From positions 7,998 through 71,997 of the forward strand of contig CALBCM010000011.1 in the NCBI GenBank assembly GCA_937927235.1: 64,000 bases of DNA, given 5' to 3'. Of this stretch, positions 18,806-27,112 are shown in pieces (within the stretch, counting starts at the first letter, position 1; every line of letters starts with the position of its first letter). A program made the translations under genes and the position numbers. This stretch comes from an uncultured Johnsonella sp. (GTDB taxonomy: Bacteria; Bacillota; Clostridia; Lachnospirales; Lachnospiraceae). The notes below the pieces were generated by a model. It saw only the letters and a list, made by a program, of their open reading frames with translations. It was not told the DNA's origin and did no database searches.

Positions 18806-19510
18806 ATGAATAATATAAATAACATCAGCATCAAAGAGCTTCCAAATGATGAAAGACCCTATGAAAGATGTATGGATTTCGGAGCACAGGCACTTACGGA
18901 TGCCGAACTGCTTGCGGTAATACTGAGAACAGGAACCAAAAAGCTTAATGCGGTGGCACTTGCAAATAAGGTACTGAGTCTGGCAGGACCTGCAAAGGGG
19001 ATTTCATCACTTATGCATAAAAGCTATGAGGAATATTTAAGTGTAAACGGCATAGGAAAAGTAAAAGCGGTACAGCTTTTGTGCATAGGAGAGCTTTCAA
19101 AGAGGATATGGAAAAGAGAGGCTGCAAGAAAGTCGGTATATTTTAATAATCCTGCAAATTGCGCAAGATATTATATGCAAGATATGCGTCATCTTGAACA
19201 GGAAGAATTAAGGCTTGCCTACCTTGATACAAGGCAGAAACTTATAAGCGACTCAGTAATCACAATAGGTACGGTAAATGCTTCACTTATATCGGTAAGA
19301 GAAGTGCTTATAGATGCACTTAAACATCAGGCGGTAAATATTATAATGATACATAATCACCCAAGCGGCAACCCCAGCCCCAGCAGTGATGATAAAAAGG
19401 TTACGGAAATTGTGGCAAACGGCTGTAAAAGTGTAGGTATTTACTTGAATGACCATATAATAATAGGTGATAATACATATTACAGTTTTAGAGAGCAGGG
19501 AAACTTATGA
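18806..19510 (+). CDS. radC: RadC family JAB-domain protein
   Basis: A 234-residue protein with an N-terminal helix-hairpin-helix (VNGIGKVKAVQLL near residue 76) and a C-terminal JAMM/MPN+ domain whose metal motif reads HNHPSGNPSPSSDD near residue 177. The historical link to DNA repair is doubtful; the molecular role of RadC is not settled. It is placed directly before mreC with a 4-bp overlap. In many Firmicutes mreB stands between radC and mreC; here it does not. Confidence 0.94.
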   Translation: MNNINNISIKELPNDERPYERCMDFGAQALTDAELLAVILRTGTKKLNAVALANKVLSLAGPAKGISSLMHKSYEEYLSVNGIGKVKAVQLLCIGELSKRIWKREAARKSVYFNNPANCARYYMQDMRHLEQEELRLAYLDTRQKLISDSVITIGTVNASLISVREVLIDALKHQAVNIIMIHNHPSGNPSPSSDDKKVTEIVANGCKSVGIYLNDHIIIGDNTYYSFREQGNL

Positions 19511-20379
19511 AAGAATTAAAGGATAACAGGCTTATACTGATAGTACTGAGCCTTATCTGCATTATAACAATAGGTATAACCACGGTGAAGGATTCATGGC
19601 TTTTGCCTCTGCGTACAGGTGTAGGCTATCTGCTGATGCCTGTACAGGCAGGAGTAAATATAGCAGGCAGGGCAATCTACAATAATATTGAAGAAACTAA
19701 AAAGCTGAAATCGGCACTTGACGATAATGTACAGTTAAACTCAAGGATAAATGAGCTTTTAATGGAAAATACAAGGCTTGCTGCGGACAGTCAGGAGCTT
19801 AAAAGGCTAAGGGAATTATATAAGTTAAGTGATGAATACAATAAATATCACATGCTCGGGGCGAGGGTGATAGCAAAAGACTCGGTGGGCTGGTTTCAGA
19901 TATTCAGGATAGATAAGGGCTCGGTTGACGGCATCAAGGTTGATATGAATGTCCTTGCTGACGGCGGGCTGGTGGGAATAGTTACAGATGTAGGCTCAAA
20001 CTATGCTACAGTACGCTCAATAATAGATGATGTCAGCAGGGTAAGCTCCATGAGTCTGAATTCAGGTGAAATCTGTGTAGTATCCGGAGATTTGCAGCTT
20101 TATGAGCAGGGCAAGCTGAGATTGAGTGATATTAGTCAAAACGCAGATATAAAGGACGGAGATAAGATAGTTACTTCAAATATAAGCAAGAAATTTCTGC
20201 CAGGCATACTGATAGGCTATGCTTCAGAGGTGGCACTTGACTCTAATATGCTCACTAAAAGCGGCTATCTCATACCTGTAGCAAGCTTTGATACTTTACA
20301 GGAGGTGCTTATAATTACAGAGCTTAAGGAGGATTATACCGGCAGCAATGATGCCGATAAATCACTTAATGATAATTAA
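19507..20379 (+). CDS. mreC: Rod shape-determining protein MreC
   Basis: A 290-residue protein with one N-terminal membrane segment (about 9-25), a coiled coil (about 60-100, with LNSRINELLMENTRLA) and a C-terminal beta domain in which GLVGIVTDVGSNYATVRSIID near residue 155 is the family signature. It bridges cytoplasmic MreB filaments to the elongation synthases outside the membrane. It overlaps radC by 4 bp and is followed by mreD, a PBP2 and a rodA. Confidence 0.94.
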   Translation: MKELKDNRLILIVLSLICIITIGITTVKDSWLLPLRTGVGYLLMPVQAGVNIAGRAIYNNIEETKKLKSALDDNVQLNSRINELLMENTRLAADSQELKRLRELYKLSDEYNKYHMLGARVIAKDSVGWFQIFRIDKGSVDGIKVDMNVLADGGLVGIVTDVGSNYATVRSIIDDVSRVSSMSLNSGEICVVSGDLQLYEQGKLRLSDISQNADIKDGDKIVTSNISKKFLPGILIGYASEVALDSNMLTKSGYLIPVASFDTLQEVLIITELKEDYTGSNDADKSLNDN

Positions 20380-20389
20380 AAGGAATTAA

Positions 20390-20908
20390 ATGAGAAGAAT
20401 TATTATTAATACAGCAATTATATTAATAGCGTTTGCAATTCAAAACTGTGCTTTTCCCTTTATACCGTTTTTGTCAGCAGCACCGAATCTGATGATAATA
20501 TTTGTGTTTACCTGCAGCTTTGTTTACGGGCAGAGAGAGGGTATGCTTTACGGATTGATAACAGGGATTTTAATGGATTTGTTTTATAGTGGACCCTTTG
20601 GATTTTTCACTATAATTTTTGTATGGATAGGCTATGCTAACGGAACTTTATCAAAATATTTTTATGAAGACTATATAGTTCTTCCGCTTGCAATGTGTTC
20701 AGTAAATGAAATCGTATATAATCTTTTGATTTTTGTATTCAGGTTTTTAATCCGAGGAAAGTCAGACTTTGTATATTATCTTAAGACTATAATAGTGCCT
20801 GAAATGATAATTACGCTGCTTTTTACACTGCTTTTATACAGATGTCTGCTTTTGTATAACAGAAGACTTGAGGAAATTGATATAAAACGAGGTCAGAAAG
20901 TTGCTTAG
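20390..20908 (+). CDS. mreD: Rod shape-determining protein MreD
   Basis: A 172-residue polytopic membrane protein with about five hydrophobic segments and no soluble domain. The phrase PNLMIIFVFTCSFVYGQREGMLYGLITGILMDLFYSG (abbreviated: PNLM...GILMDLF) is typical of MreD. It starts 10 bp after mreC and overlaps the following PBP2 gene by 8 bp. Sequence conservation of MreD is low, so the call leans on membrane topology plus context. Confidence 0.9.
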   Translation: MRRIIINTAIILIAFAIQNCAFPFIPFLSAAPNLMIIFVFTCSFVYGQREGMLYGLITGILMDLFYSGPFGFFTIIFVWIGYANGTLSKYFYEDYIVLPLAMCSVNEIVYNLLIFVFRFLIRGKSDFVYYLKTIIVPEMIITLLFTLLLYRCLLLYNRRLEEIDIKRGQKVA

Positions 20909-23774
20909 AGATTTTTTAGAGATTTTAAATGATTTAAAGAAAAGAATAGCTTCATCAAGGGTGATAATGCTGGTTATAATTCACACCATATTTATTTTTA
21001 TACTGGCAGCCAAGCTGTTTAACCTGCAGCTGGTTCAGGGCAAGGATTTTCAGGAGCAGTATGTACAAAAAACTGAAAAAAGAGTTCTTCTGCCTGCTTC
21101 CCGAGGAAACATCTATGACAGGAACGGGAACCTCCTTGCCTATAATGAGCTTGCCTACAGCATTACTATAATGGAAACCGGTTATTATAATTCAAACGGT
21201 TTAAATCTCATGGTACACAGGCTTGTAAAGCTTTTGGAAAAGCATGAGGAAAATATAATTCCTACAATACCAGTAATAATTAATGACAGCGGTGAGTATG
21301 AGTTTACTTTTGCCACTGCTATTGCCAAGAAAAGGTTTTTAAGGGATTTCTATGGACTTAAATCTATTGATGAGCTTGATAAAAACAGCAAAACAAAATC
21401 GGATATTACCGCACAGGACCTTATAGAGCTTGCTAATAGAAGATATAAAATTAAAGATACTACCGATGAAGCCGGAAATTTGCTTCAAATTTCACAGGAA
21501 GAAAATCTCGATATGATAAATATCCGCTATGCAATATCGGGAAGTCGTTATCACAGGTATACTCCTACTAAAATAGTAAAATCCATTTCCGAGGATACTA
21601 AAACCGACATACTGGAGAACACCGGAAGCCTTATAGGAGTTGAAATAGCACCTGAAACCAATAGAGTCTATAATGACAGTATATATTTTTCATCCGTGGT
21701 AGGCTATATAGGAAAGGTTCAGGGTGATAAGCTTGAGGATCTTAAACAAAAAGATCCTGAGTTTGAAGATGATGATAATGTAGGGATAATAGGGGTTGAA
21801 CAGAGTATGGAATCCGAGCTGCGCGGAATTAAAGGCAAAAAGACCATGATAGTGGATTATCTCGGCCATATAATGGTGATAAGCTCGGAAACTCCGGCAG
21901 TATCCGGGCATAATGTTTATCTGACTATAGACAGAGAGCTTCAAATCGGTACGTACCACTTGGTAGAACAGCAGCTCGCAGGTATACTTGCAAGCAAGCT
22001 CAGTATAGCTGATGACCCCAATACTGACACCACAGACTCTACGGAGAGAAAAATACCCGTTAAAAATGCCTACTTTCAGCTGATTAATAATGATGTACTT
22101 TCTATGGACTCTTTTGCAGGAGAAAATGCTTCCGAGATAGAAAGAGGGATTTACAGTAAATTTAATCAATACAGACAGGCAAGCATTGAGCAGATCAGAG
22201 CAGAGCTTATCAGCCCTGAAGCCAGAATTATGAATGAGCTCGAGCCTGATAAGAAGGCTTTTATGTATTATCTTTATGAAACTATAGCAAACAATGAGGA
22301 GGAGCTTGTAAGCATTGATAAGATTGACACGAATGCCGACTATTATTTGAGATGGAAAGAAGATAATATAAGCTTGAGAGATTTTTTATATGCAGGCATT
22401 TCAAACAGCTGGATAGATACGAGCAAGCTTCAGGTAAACAGCAAGTATTCAAATGCGGATGATATCTACATAGCCTTAATTGATTATGCACTGGAAATTA
22501 TGAAGGAAGAAAGGGAATTTTCAAAGCTTGTATATAAATATATGATAAGGCAGGGCAGCATTACCGGAAGAGAGCTTTGTCTGTCACTGTATTATCAGGG
22601 AGTGCTTCCCTATGACGAAGCTGCTATCAATGCTTTAAGTTCGGGCGGTGAGGACTACGCCTTCAGCTTTATGATAGACAAGATAAAAAGGATTGAAATC
22701 ACGCCGGCACAGCTTGCGCTTGAGCCTTGTACAGGAGGTGCGGTAGTAACTGATACAAATACAGGTGAGATTAAGGCTCTTGTTTCCTATCCGGGCTATG
22801 ACAGCAACAAGCTTGTAAATAATATTGACAATACCTATTTTTTAAAGCTTTTAACCGATCAGTCCCAGCCTCTTTATAATAATGCCACTCAGGCAAAGAA
22901 AGCTCCCGGCTCTACCTTTAAGCCTATAGTCGCTATCGCCGGCATTGAGGAAAATGTTATTTCACCTTATGAAACGGTTGACTGTACCGGAAATTACGAT
23001 ACTATCACGCCTCCGATTAAATGCTGGATATATCCCGGTCATCACGGCAAGCTTAATGTAGTGGGAGCGATACAAAACTCCTGCAATTTTTACTTTGTAG
23101 ACATAGGGCACAGGCTTTCATTGCAAAAAAATGGAGAATACAGTGCGGAACTTGGACTTTCAAGGCTTAGAAAATATGCATCCTTATTTGGACTGGACCA
23201 TAAGTCGGGAGTTGAACTGGTGGAAACCGACCCGGAGATTTCCAATGAAAACCCGGAGCCTTCAGCGATAGGACAGGGAACTCACTCCTTTGCCAACGTA
23301 CAGCTTGCACGCTATGTAGCTGCGATTGCAAGCCGCGGCAATGTATTTGAACTAAGTGTTATAGAAAGAATTACCGACGGAGGAGGCAGCGTTTTAAAAG
23401 ACTATACACCTAATATATCCTCACACGTAGACATACAAAATTCCACCTGGGATTATGTGCATGAGGGTATGAAGGGAGTGGTTGAAGAGGGCTCTGCCAA
23501 AAATGTATTTAAAGACCTCAGGGTTTCAACCGCCGGAAAGACGGGAACTGCACAGGAATCGAAGGCAAAAGCCAATCATGCTTTCTTTATATCCTTTGCA
23601 CCTTACTCAAAGCCTGAAATTGCGGTTACCGTAAATATTCCTTTCGGATATTCATCTTCAAATGCAGCGGCAGTCGCAAAGAACATTTATAAGCTGTATT
23701 TCGGCTTTTCTACTCTGGAAGAAGTGGAAAATGCCGATGCCGCAAATGTATTTGATATAAGAAGGGAAGATTAA
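20901..23774 (+). CDS. mrdA: Class B penicillin-binding protein 2 (elongation transpeptidase) with a large insertion
   Basis: A 957-residue class B PBP, partner of RodA. One membrane segment near residues 20-42, then the PBP dimerisation region starting KRVLLPASRGNIYDRNG. The transpeptidase domain has SxxK as STFK at Ser671, SxN as SCN at Ser727, and KTG at Lys880. Usual PBP2 proteins are 600-720 residues. The extra length is mostly one block at about 368-600, acidic and helix-rich, lying just before the GGAVVTDTNTGEIKALVSYP strand. Start is TTG with a GAGGT Shine-Dalgarno inside mreD. Confidence 0.92.
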   Translation: MLRDFLEILNDLKKRIASSRVIMLVIIHTIFIFILAAKLFNLQLVQGKDFQEQYVQKTEKRVLLPASRGNIYDRNGNLLAYNELAYSITIMETGYYNSNGLNLMVHRLVKLLEKHEENIIPTIPVIINDSGEYEFTFATAIAKKRFLRDFYGLKSIDELDKNSKTKSDITAQDLIELANRRYKIKDTTDEAGNLLQISQEENLDMINIRYAISGSRYHRYTPTKIVKSISEDTKTDILENTGSLIGVEIAPETNRVYNDSIYFSSVVGYIGKVQGDKLEDLKQKDPEFEDDDNVGIIGVEQSMESELRGIKGKKTMIVDYLGHIMVISSETPAVSGHNVYLTIDRELQIGTYHLVEQQLAGILASKLSIADDPNTDTTDSTERKIPVKNAYFQLINNDVLSMDSFAGENASEIERGIYSKFNQYRQASIEQIRAELISPEARIMNELEPDKKAFMYYLYETIANNEEELVSIDKIDTNADYYLRWKEDNISLRDFLYAGISNSWIDTSKLQVNSKYSNADDIYIALIDYALEIMKEEREFSKLVYKYMIRQGSITGRELCLSLYYQGVLPYDEAAINALSSGGEDYAFSFMIDKIKRIEITPAQLALEPCTGGAVVTDTNTGEIKALVSYPGYDSNKLVNNIDNTYFLKLLTDQSQPLYNNATQAKKAPGSTFKPIVAIAGIEENVISPYETVDCTGNYDTITPPIKCWIYPGHHGKLNVVGAIQNSCNFYFVDIGHRLSLQKNGEYSAELGLSRLRKYASLFGLDHKSGVELVETDPEISNENPEPSAIGQGTHSFANVQLARYVAAIASRGNVFELSVIERITDGGGSVLKDYTPNISSHVDIQNSTWDYVHEGMKGVVEEGSAKNVFKDLRVSTAGKTGTAQESKAKANHAFFISFAPYSKPEIAVTVNIPFGYSSSNAAAVAKNIYKLYFGFSTLEEVENADAANVFDIRRED

Positions 23775-23842
23775 AATATAAAAATTGAAAAAAATACTAG
23801 ATTTTTAGTGAAATTTAAGTTAAAATGAAGTAAAGGTATTTT

Positions 23843-24967
23843 ATGTTTGATAGATACAATTTAAAAAACTATAATTTCAGATGTATTCTATATGTTATTT
23901 TGCTTAACATAATAGGAATATTAGTCATTTCGAGTGCCAGCAACAGAGATATGGCACTTGTAGGAAAGCAGGTTATGGGTATGGGTATAGGTGTATGTGT
24001 TATGCTTATACTTTCTTTCCTCCCATATGATAAGGTTCTGAAATTTGCTGTACCTATATATATTTTATGTGTACTTGCACTTGTAATGGTACTTATATTT
24101 GGAACTTCAAGAGGAGTTGCAAAAAGATGGATTATAGTGCCGGTAATAGGCAAACTTCAGCCTTCAGAATTTGTAAAAGGCGGTTTAGTTGTATTTTTTG
24201 CGTGGTTTTTAGGCAAATATAAAAACAATATAAACAATGTTTTTTTTCTGATAGGGCTTGGAATCATTGCGTCAGTGCCGTTTATGCTTGTTGCCATGCA
24301 GCCTGACCTTTCAACAACCCTGATACTTGTTGTTTCAGTTTTGTGTATGATATATGTTGCAGGTATAAATTATAAATGGATAGTAGGTAGTATTAGCATC
24401 TTGGTTCCCTCTGTATTTGTTTATATAGAGCTTTTTAAAAGGGGGCTGGTTCCCTCTTTTTTAAGAGGATATCAGCTTAACAGAATACTCGGCTTTATAG
24501 ATAAAACCCGTTTTGCCGACAATAACATACAGCAGGACAATTCTATAATGGCTATAGGTTCAGGGCAACTATTTGGAAAGGGACTCAATAATGATACGCT
24601 TTCCTCAGTTAAGAGAGGAAATTATTTGGTTGAGGAACAGACTGACTTTATCTTTGCCGTAATTGGTGAGGAGCTTGGATTCATAGGCTGTATGCTTGTG
24701 ATTATACTTCTATCTCTTATAGTGTATGAATTTTTGTATATGGCTATGAAAGCAAGAGACATGCAAGGACGTTTATTATGTGCCGGTTTTGCAGGCGTAC
24801 TGTCTTTTCAGTTTTTTACAAATATTGCAGTGGCAACCGGTATTTTCCCTAATACAGGGCTTCCGCTTCCCTTTATAAGTTATGGTGTCAGTTCACTGCT
24901 TAGTATGTATATATGGGTAGGTATCTCACTGAATGTAGGTCTGCAAAAGAACAATAGGATACATTAA
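23843..24967 (+). CDS. rodA: SEDS peptidoglycan glycosyltransferase RodA
   Basis: A 374-residue SEDS-family integral membrane protein that polymerises lipid II during cell elongation. About ten membrane segments. Signatures: GKLQPSEFVK near residue 110, EEQTDFIFAVIGEELGF near 267, and FPNTGLPLPFISYG near 335. It lies 68 bp after the PBP2 gene, its expected transpeptidase partner, so I call it RodA rather than a second FtsW; an FtsW proper is encoded in the dcw cluster of this window. Confidence 0.94.
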   Translation: MFDRYNLKNYNFRCILYVILLNIIGILVISSASNRDMALVGKQVMGMGIGVCVMLILSFLPYDKVLKFAVPIYILCVLALVMVLIFGTSRGVAKRWIIVPVIGKLQPSEFVKGGLVVFFAWFLGKYKNNINNVFFLIGLGIIASVPFMLVAMQPDLSTTLILVVSVLCMIYVAGINYKWIVGSISILVPSVFVYIELFKRGLVPSFLRGYQLNRILGFIDKTRFADNNIQQDNSIMAIGSGQLFGKGLNNDTLSSVKRGNYLVEEQTDFIFAVIGEELGFIGCMLVIILLSLIVYEFLYMAMKARDMQGRLLCAGFAGVLSFQFFTNIAVATGIFPNTGLPLPFISYGVSSLLSMYIWVGISLNVGLQKNNRIH

Positions 24968-25098
24968 GTCTTGTATAAAATAGCACTTGCATACGGGCTG
25001 CACAATTGTATGTATTCATATAGGTTTTGCGGGCGGTAGGTTTAGTCTACAGTATCTATATAATATTAAATAATTTAAATATTTAGGAGGCGCAATAT

Positions 25099-25500
25099 AT
25101 GAATATCGGTTTAATAGCGCATGATGCGAAAAAGAAACTCATGCAGAATTTTTGCATAGCATACAGGGGAATACTTTCAAAACATAAATTATATGCAACA
25201 GGTACTACAGGAAGACTTGTTGAGGAGGTAACGAACCTTAGCATACACAGGTATCTTGCAGGACATCTTGGCGGAGAACAGCAGATAGGGGCACAGATTG
25301 AACATGATAATATTGATTTGGTGATTTTTTTGCGGGATCCTTTTACTCCAAAAACGCATGAACCTGATGTAAACAATATTGTAAGACTGTGTGATACACA
25401 TAATATTCCTCTTGCTACAAATCTTGCAACTGCCGAACTGCTCATAAAAGCAATGGAGAGAGGGGATTTTGAGTTTAGAAATGTATATAGAAAAGGATAA
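25099..25500 (+). CDS. mgsA: Methylglyoxal synthase
   Basis: A 133-residue enzyme converting dihydroxyacetone phosphate to methylglyoxal and phosphate, a bypass of lower glycolysis under phosphate limitation. Signatures: IGLIAHDAKKK at the start, TGTTGRLVEE near residue 35, GHLGGEQQIGAQI near 53, FLRDPFTPKTHEPDV near 77 and NIPLATNLATAE near 100. Strong TTAGGAGGCG Shine-Dalgarno. The 131-bp gap upstream holds no recognisable gene. The 3' end overlaps the next gene. Confidence 0.96.
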   Translation: MNIGLIAHDAKKKLMQNFCIAYRGILSKHKLYATGTTGRLVEEVTNLSIHRYLAGHLGGEQQIGAQIEHDNIDLVIFLRDPFTPKTHEPDVNNIVRLCDTHNIPLATNLATAELLIKAMERGDFEFRNVYRKG

Positions 25501-26551
25501 TATAAAGAAATTTTTAAGGGTAAAAAAGCAGCGCAAGTATAAGAAGCTTATAATAATGCTTTCAGTATTGGGAGGAAGCATTGCGGCACTTGTGGCGGTA
25601 CTTGTATTAATGTACTTTTCTTCGATGCCTAAGGTTGATTACACGCTGAAAAATAGATTTTCACATTTTTACAATGCTGATAATTCAGAGCTTTACTGCC
25701 CTGCATTTGCAAGAAGCCTTGCGGTTGTAGATGCAGACAGCTCATCAGCGGAAGACTTTCCGCCCGGAGCAGGCATTATATGCAAGGTGGGCGGAGAAAG
25801 AAGCCTTTTCAGCAAAAATGCTTTTAAAAAAATGCAGCCGGCAAGCCTTACCAAGGTTATGACCGCTCTGGTCGCTTTAAAGTATGGCAATCTAAGCGAT
25901 GAGGTTGTAGTAGGTGAGGAGGTTTATGTAAATGAACAGGGCTCCAGTATGGCAGGATTAAATCCCGGGGATAAGCTTACGCTTGAGCAGCTTTTATACG
26001 GCATGCTTCTCCCTTCAGGTAATGATGCCGCAAAAGCGATTGCGGTACATATAGGAGGTACTCAGGAGCATTTTGTTGAGATGATGAATGACGAGGCTAA
26101 AAAGCTACTTGCAGTAGACACTCATTTTACAAATCCTCACGGACTCAGTGATGAAGAGCATTATACTACCGCTTATGATTTATATCTTATATTTAATGAA
26201 GCTATTAAATTTCCTGCTTTCAGGCAAATTGCAGGAAGCAGGGAATATGTAGCCCAGTATACGGATAAAATCGGCAAGCCTGTTACTACTGCGTGGAGCA
26301 ATACCAACCTCTATCTTAAAAATACTGCTGGACTCGAGGCGGACATGGCACAGGCGGTAAAGCTGAACAAAGGGATTTCCGTATTTGCAGGCAAAACAGG
26401 TACTACAGCTGCTGCGGGCAAATGCCTTATAGTGGGAAGCTCCTACACCGATGGCAGCGAGTACATTGCAGTAGTGCTTAAAGCAGATATAAATACTGCT
26501 GATTCACTCTATAAAAACATGAGCAGGCTGCTTAATAAAATAGCTGATTAG
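25469..26551 (+). CDS. D-alanyl-D-alanine carboxypeptidase (S11 family, PBP5-like)
   Basis: A 360-residue membrane-anchored serine peptidase that trims the terminal D-Ala of peptidoglycan stem peptides. One membrane segment near residues 27-50. Active-site motifs: SLTK at Ser126, SGN at Ser183, KTGTT at Lys309. The start is uncertain: TTG at 25469 has a close purine-rich site, ATG at 25481 is the alternative (12 bp shorter). Both overlap mgsA. The protein lacks the usual long beta-rich C-terminal domain and amphipathic tail of E. coli PBP5, so anchoring is N-terminal. Confidence 0.9.
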   Translation: MSLEMYIEKDNIKKFLRVKKQRKYKKLIIMLSVLGGSIAALVAVLVLMYFSSMPKVDYTLKNRFSHFYNADNSELYCPAFARSLAVVDADSSSAEDFPPGAGIICKVGGERSLFSKNAFKKMQPASLTKVMTALVALKYGNLSDEVVVGEEVYVNEQGSSMAGLNPGDKLTLEQLLYGMLLPSGNDAAKAIAVHIGGTQEHFVEMMNDEAKKLLAVDTHFTNPHGLSDEEHYTTAYDLYLIFNEAIKFPAFRQIAGSREYVAQYTDKIGKPVTTAWSNTNLYLKNTAGLEADMAQAVKLNKGISVFAGKTGTTAAAGKCLIVGSSYTDGSEYIAVVLKADINTADSLYKNMSRLLNKIAD

Positions 26552-26553
26552 TA

Positions 26554-26582
26554 TTGAAGTTTTAGTGAAAACATCTTATAAT
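26554..26582 (+). promoter_or_regulatory. SigA-type promoter for the small P-loop gene
   Basis: TTGAAG (26554-26559), 17-bp spacer, TATAAT (26577-26582). It is placed 34 bp upstream of the gene starting at 26617. Confidence 0.75.
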
Positions 26583-26616
26583 ACATTTTATAATTCACTT
26601 CAAGGAGGTCAAAAAT

Positions 26617-27036
26617 ATGGTTCAGATAATCGCAGGCAGAAAAGGTAAGGGAAAGACAAAATTCCTTTTAGAAAAAGCAAACGAAGAAATCAAAAGTGCA
26701 GGAGGCTCTGTAGTTTATCTCGATAAAAGTTCAAAGCACATGTATGAGCTTAATAATAAAATAAGACTTATTAATGTAAGCGATTATCCTATAGATTCCC
26801 CCGAGGGCTTTATCGGTTTTATTTCAGGGGTTATTTCTCAAGACAGAGACCTTGAAAGTCTGTTTTTAGACAGTTTTCTTAAGGTTGCAGTGCTTGAGGG
26901 AGAGGACATAACTTCAACTATTGATATTCTTGAAAAGATGAGTGAAAAGTATAATATTAATTTTATACTCAGCATTTCAGCAGATAAAGAAGAGCTGCCG
27001 GAATCTGTTAAAAAGAATGTTATTATTGCCCTGTAG
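26617..27036 (+). CDS. Small P-loop ATPase-like protein of unknown function
   Basis: A 139-residue soluble protein that begins with a clear Walker A motif, GRKGKGKTK near residue 7, and has a Walker B-like hydrophobic strand ending in Asp (LESLFLDSF near residue 86). The fold looks like a minimal P-loop NTPase. Similar Clostridia proteins are often labelled PilT-like, but the size is far below PilT and no pilus gene is near. It has its own promoter, a strong AAGGAGGTC Shine-Dalgarno and its own terminator, so it is a single-gene unit. Confidence 0.75.
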   Translation: MVQIIAGRKGKGKTKFLLEKANEEIKSAGGSVVYLDKSSKHMYELNNKIRLINVSDYPIDSPEGFIGFISGVISQDRDLESLFLDSFLKVAVLEGEDITSTIDILEKMSEKYNINFILSISADKEELPESVKKNVIIAL

Positions 27037-27058
27037 CAAATTTTTATATTTATTTTTT

Positions 27059-27096
27059 AGACAGCTCATTAATGGGCTGTCTAACATTTATTTTTT
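27059..27096 (+). terminator. Terminator of the small P-loop gene
   Basis: AGACAGCTCA / TGGGCTGTCT form a 10-bp stem with one G-U pair and a 4-nt loop (27059-27082), followed after a short gap by TTTATTTTTT. Confidence 0.85.
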
Positions 27097-27112
27097 AAAA
27101 AAGGGTTAAGCT

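Noticed and set aside
21690..22169. 159-codon antisense frame in the PBP2 insertion
   Set aside because: No ribosome site and no recognisable domain; the sense frame continues through it into the conserved transpeptidase domain.
24968..25098. 131-bp gap before mgsA as a possible riboswitch
   Set aside because: A TATAAT-like word is present, but no conserved aptamer motif or stable stem was recognised.
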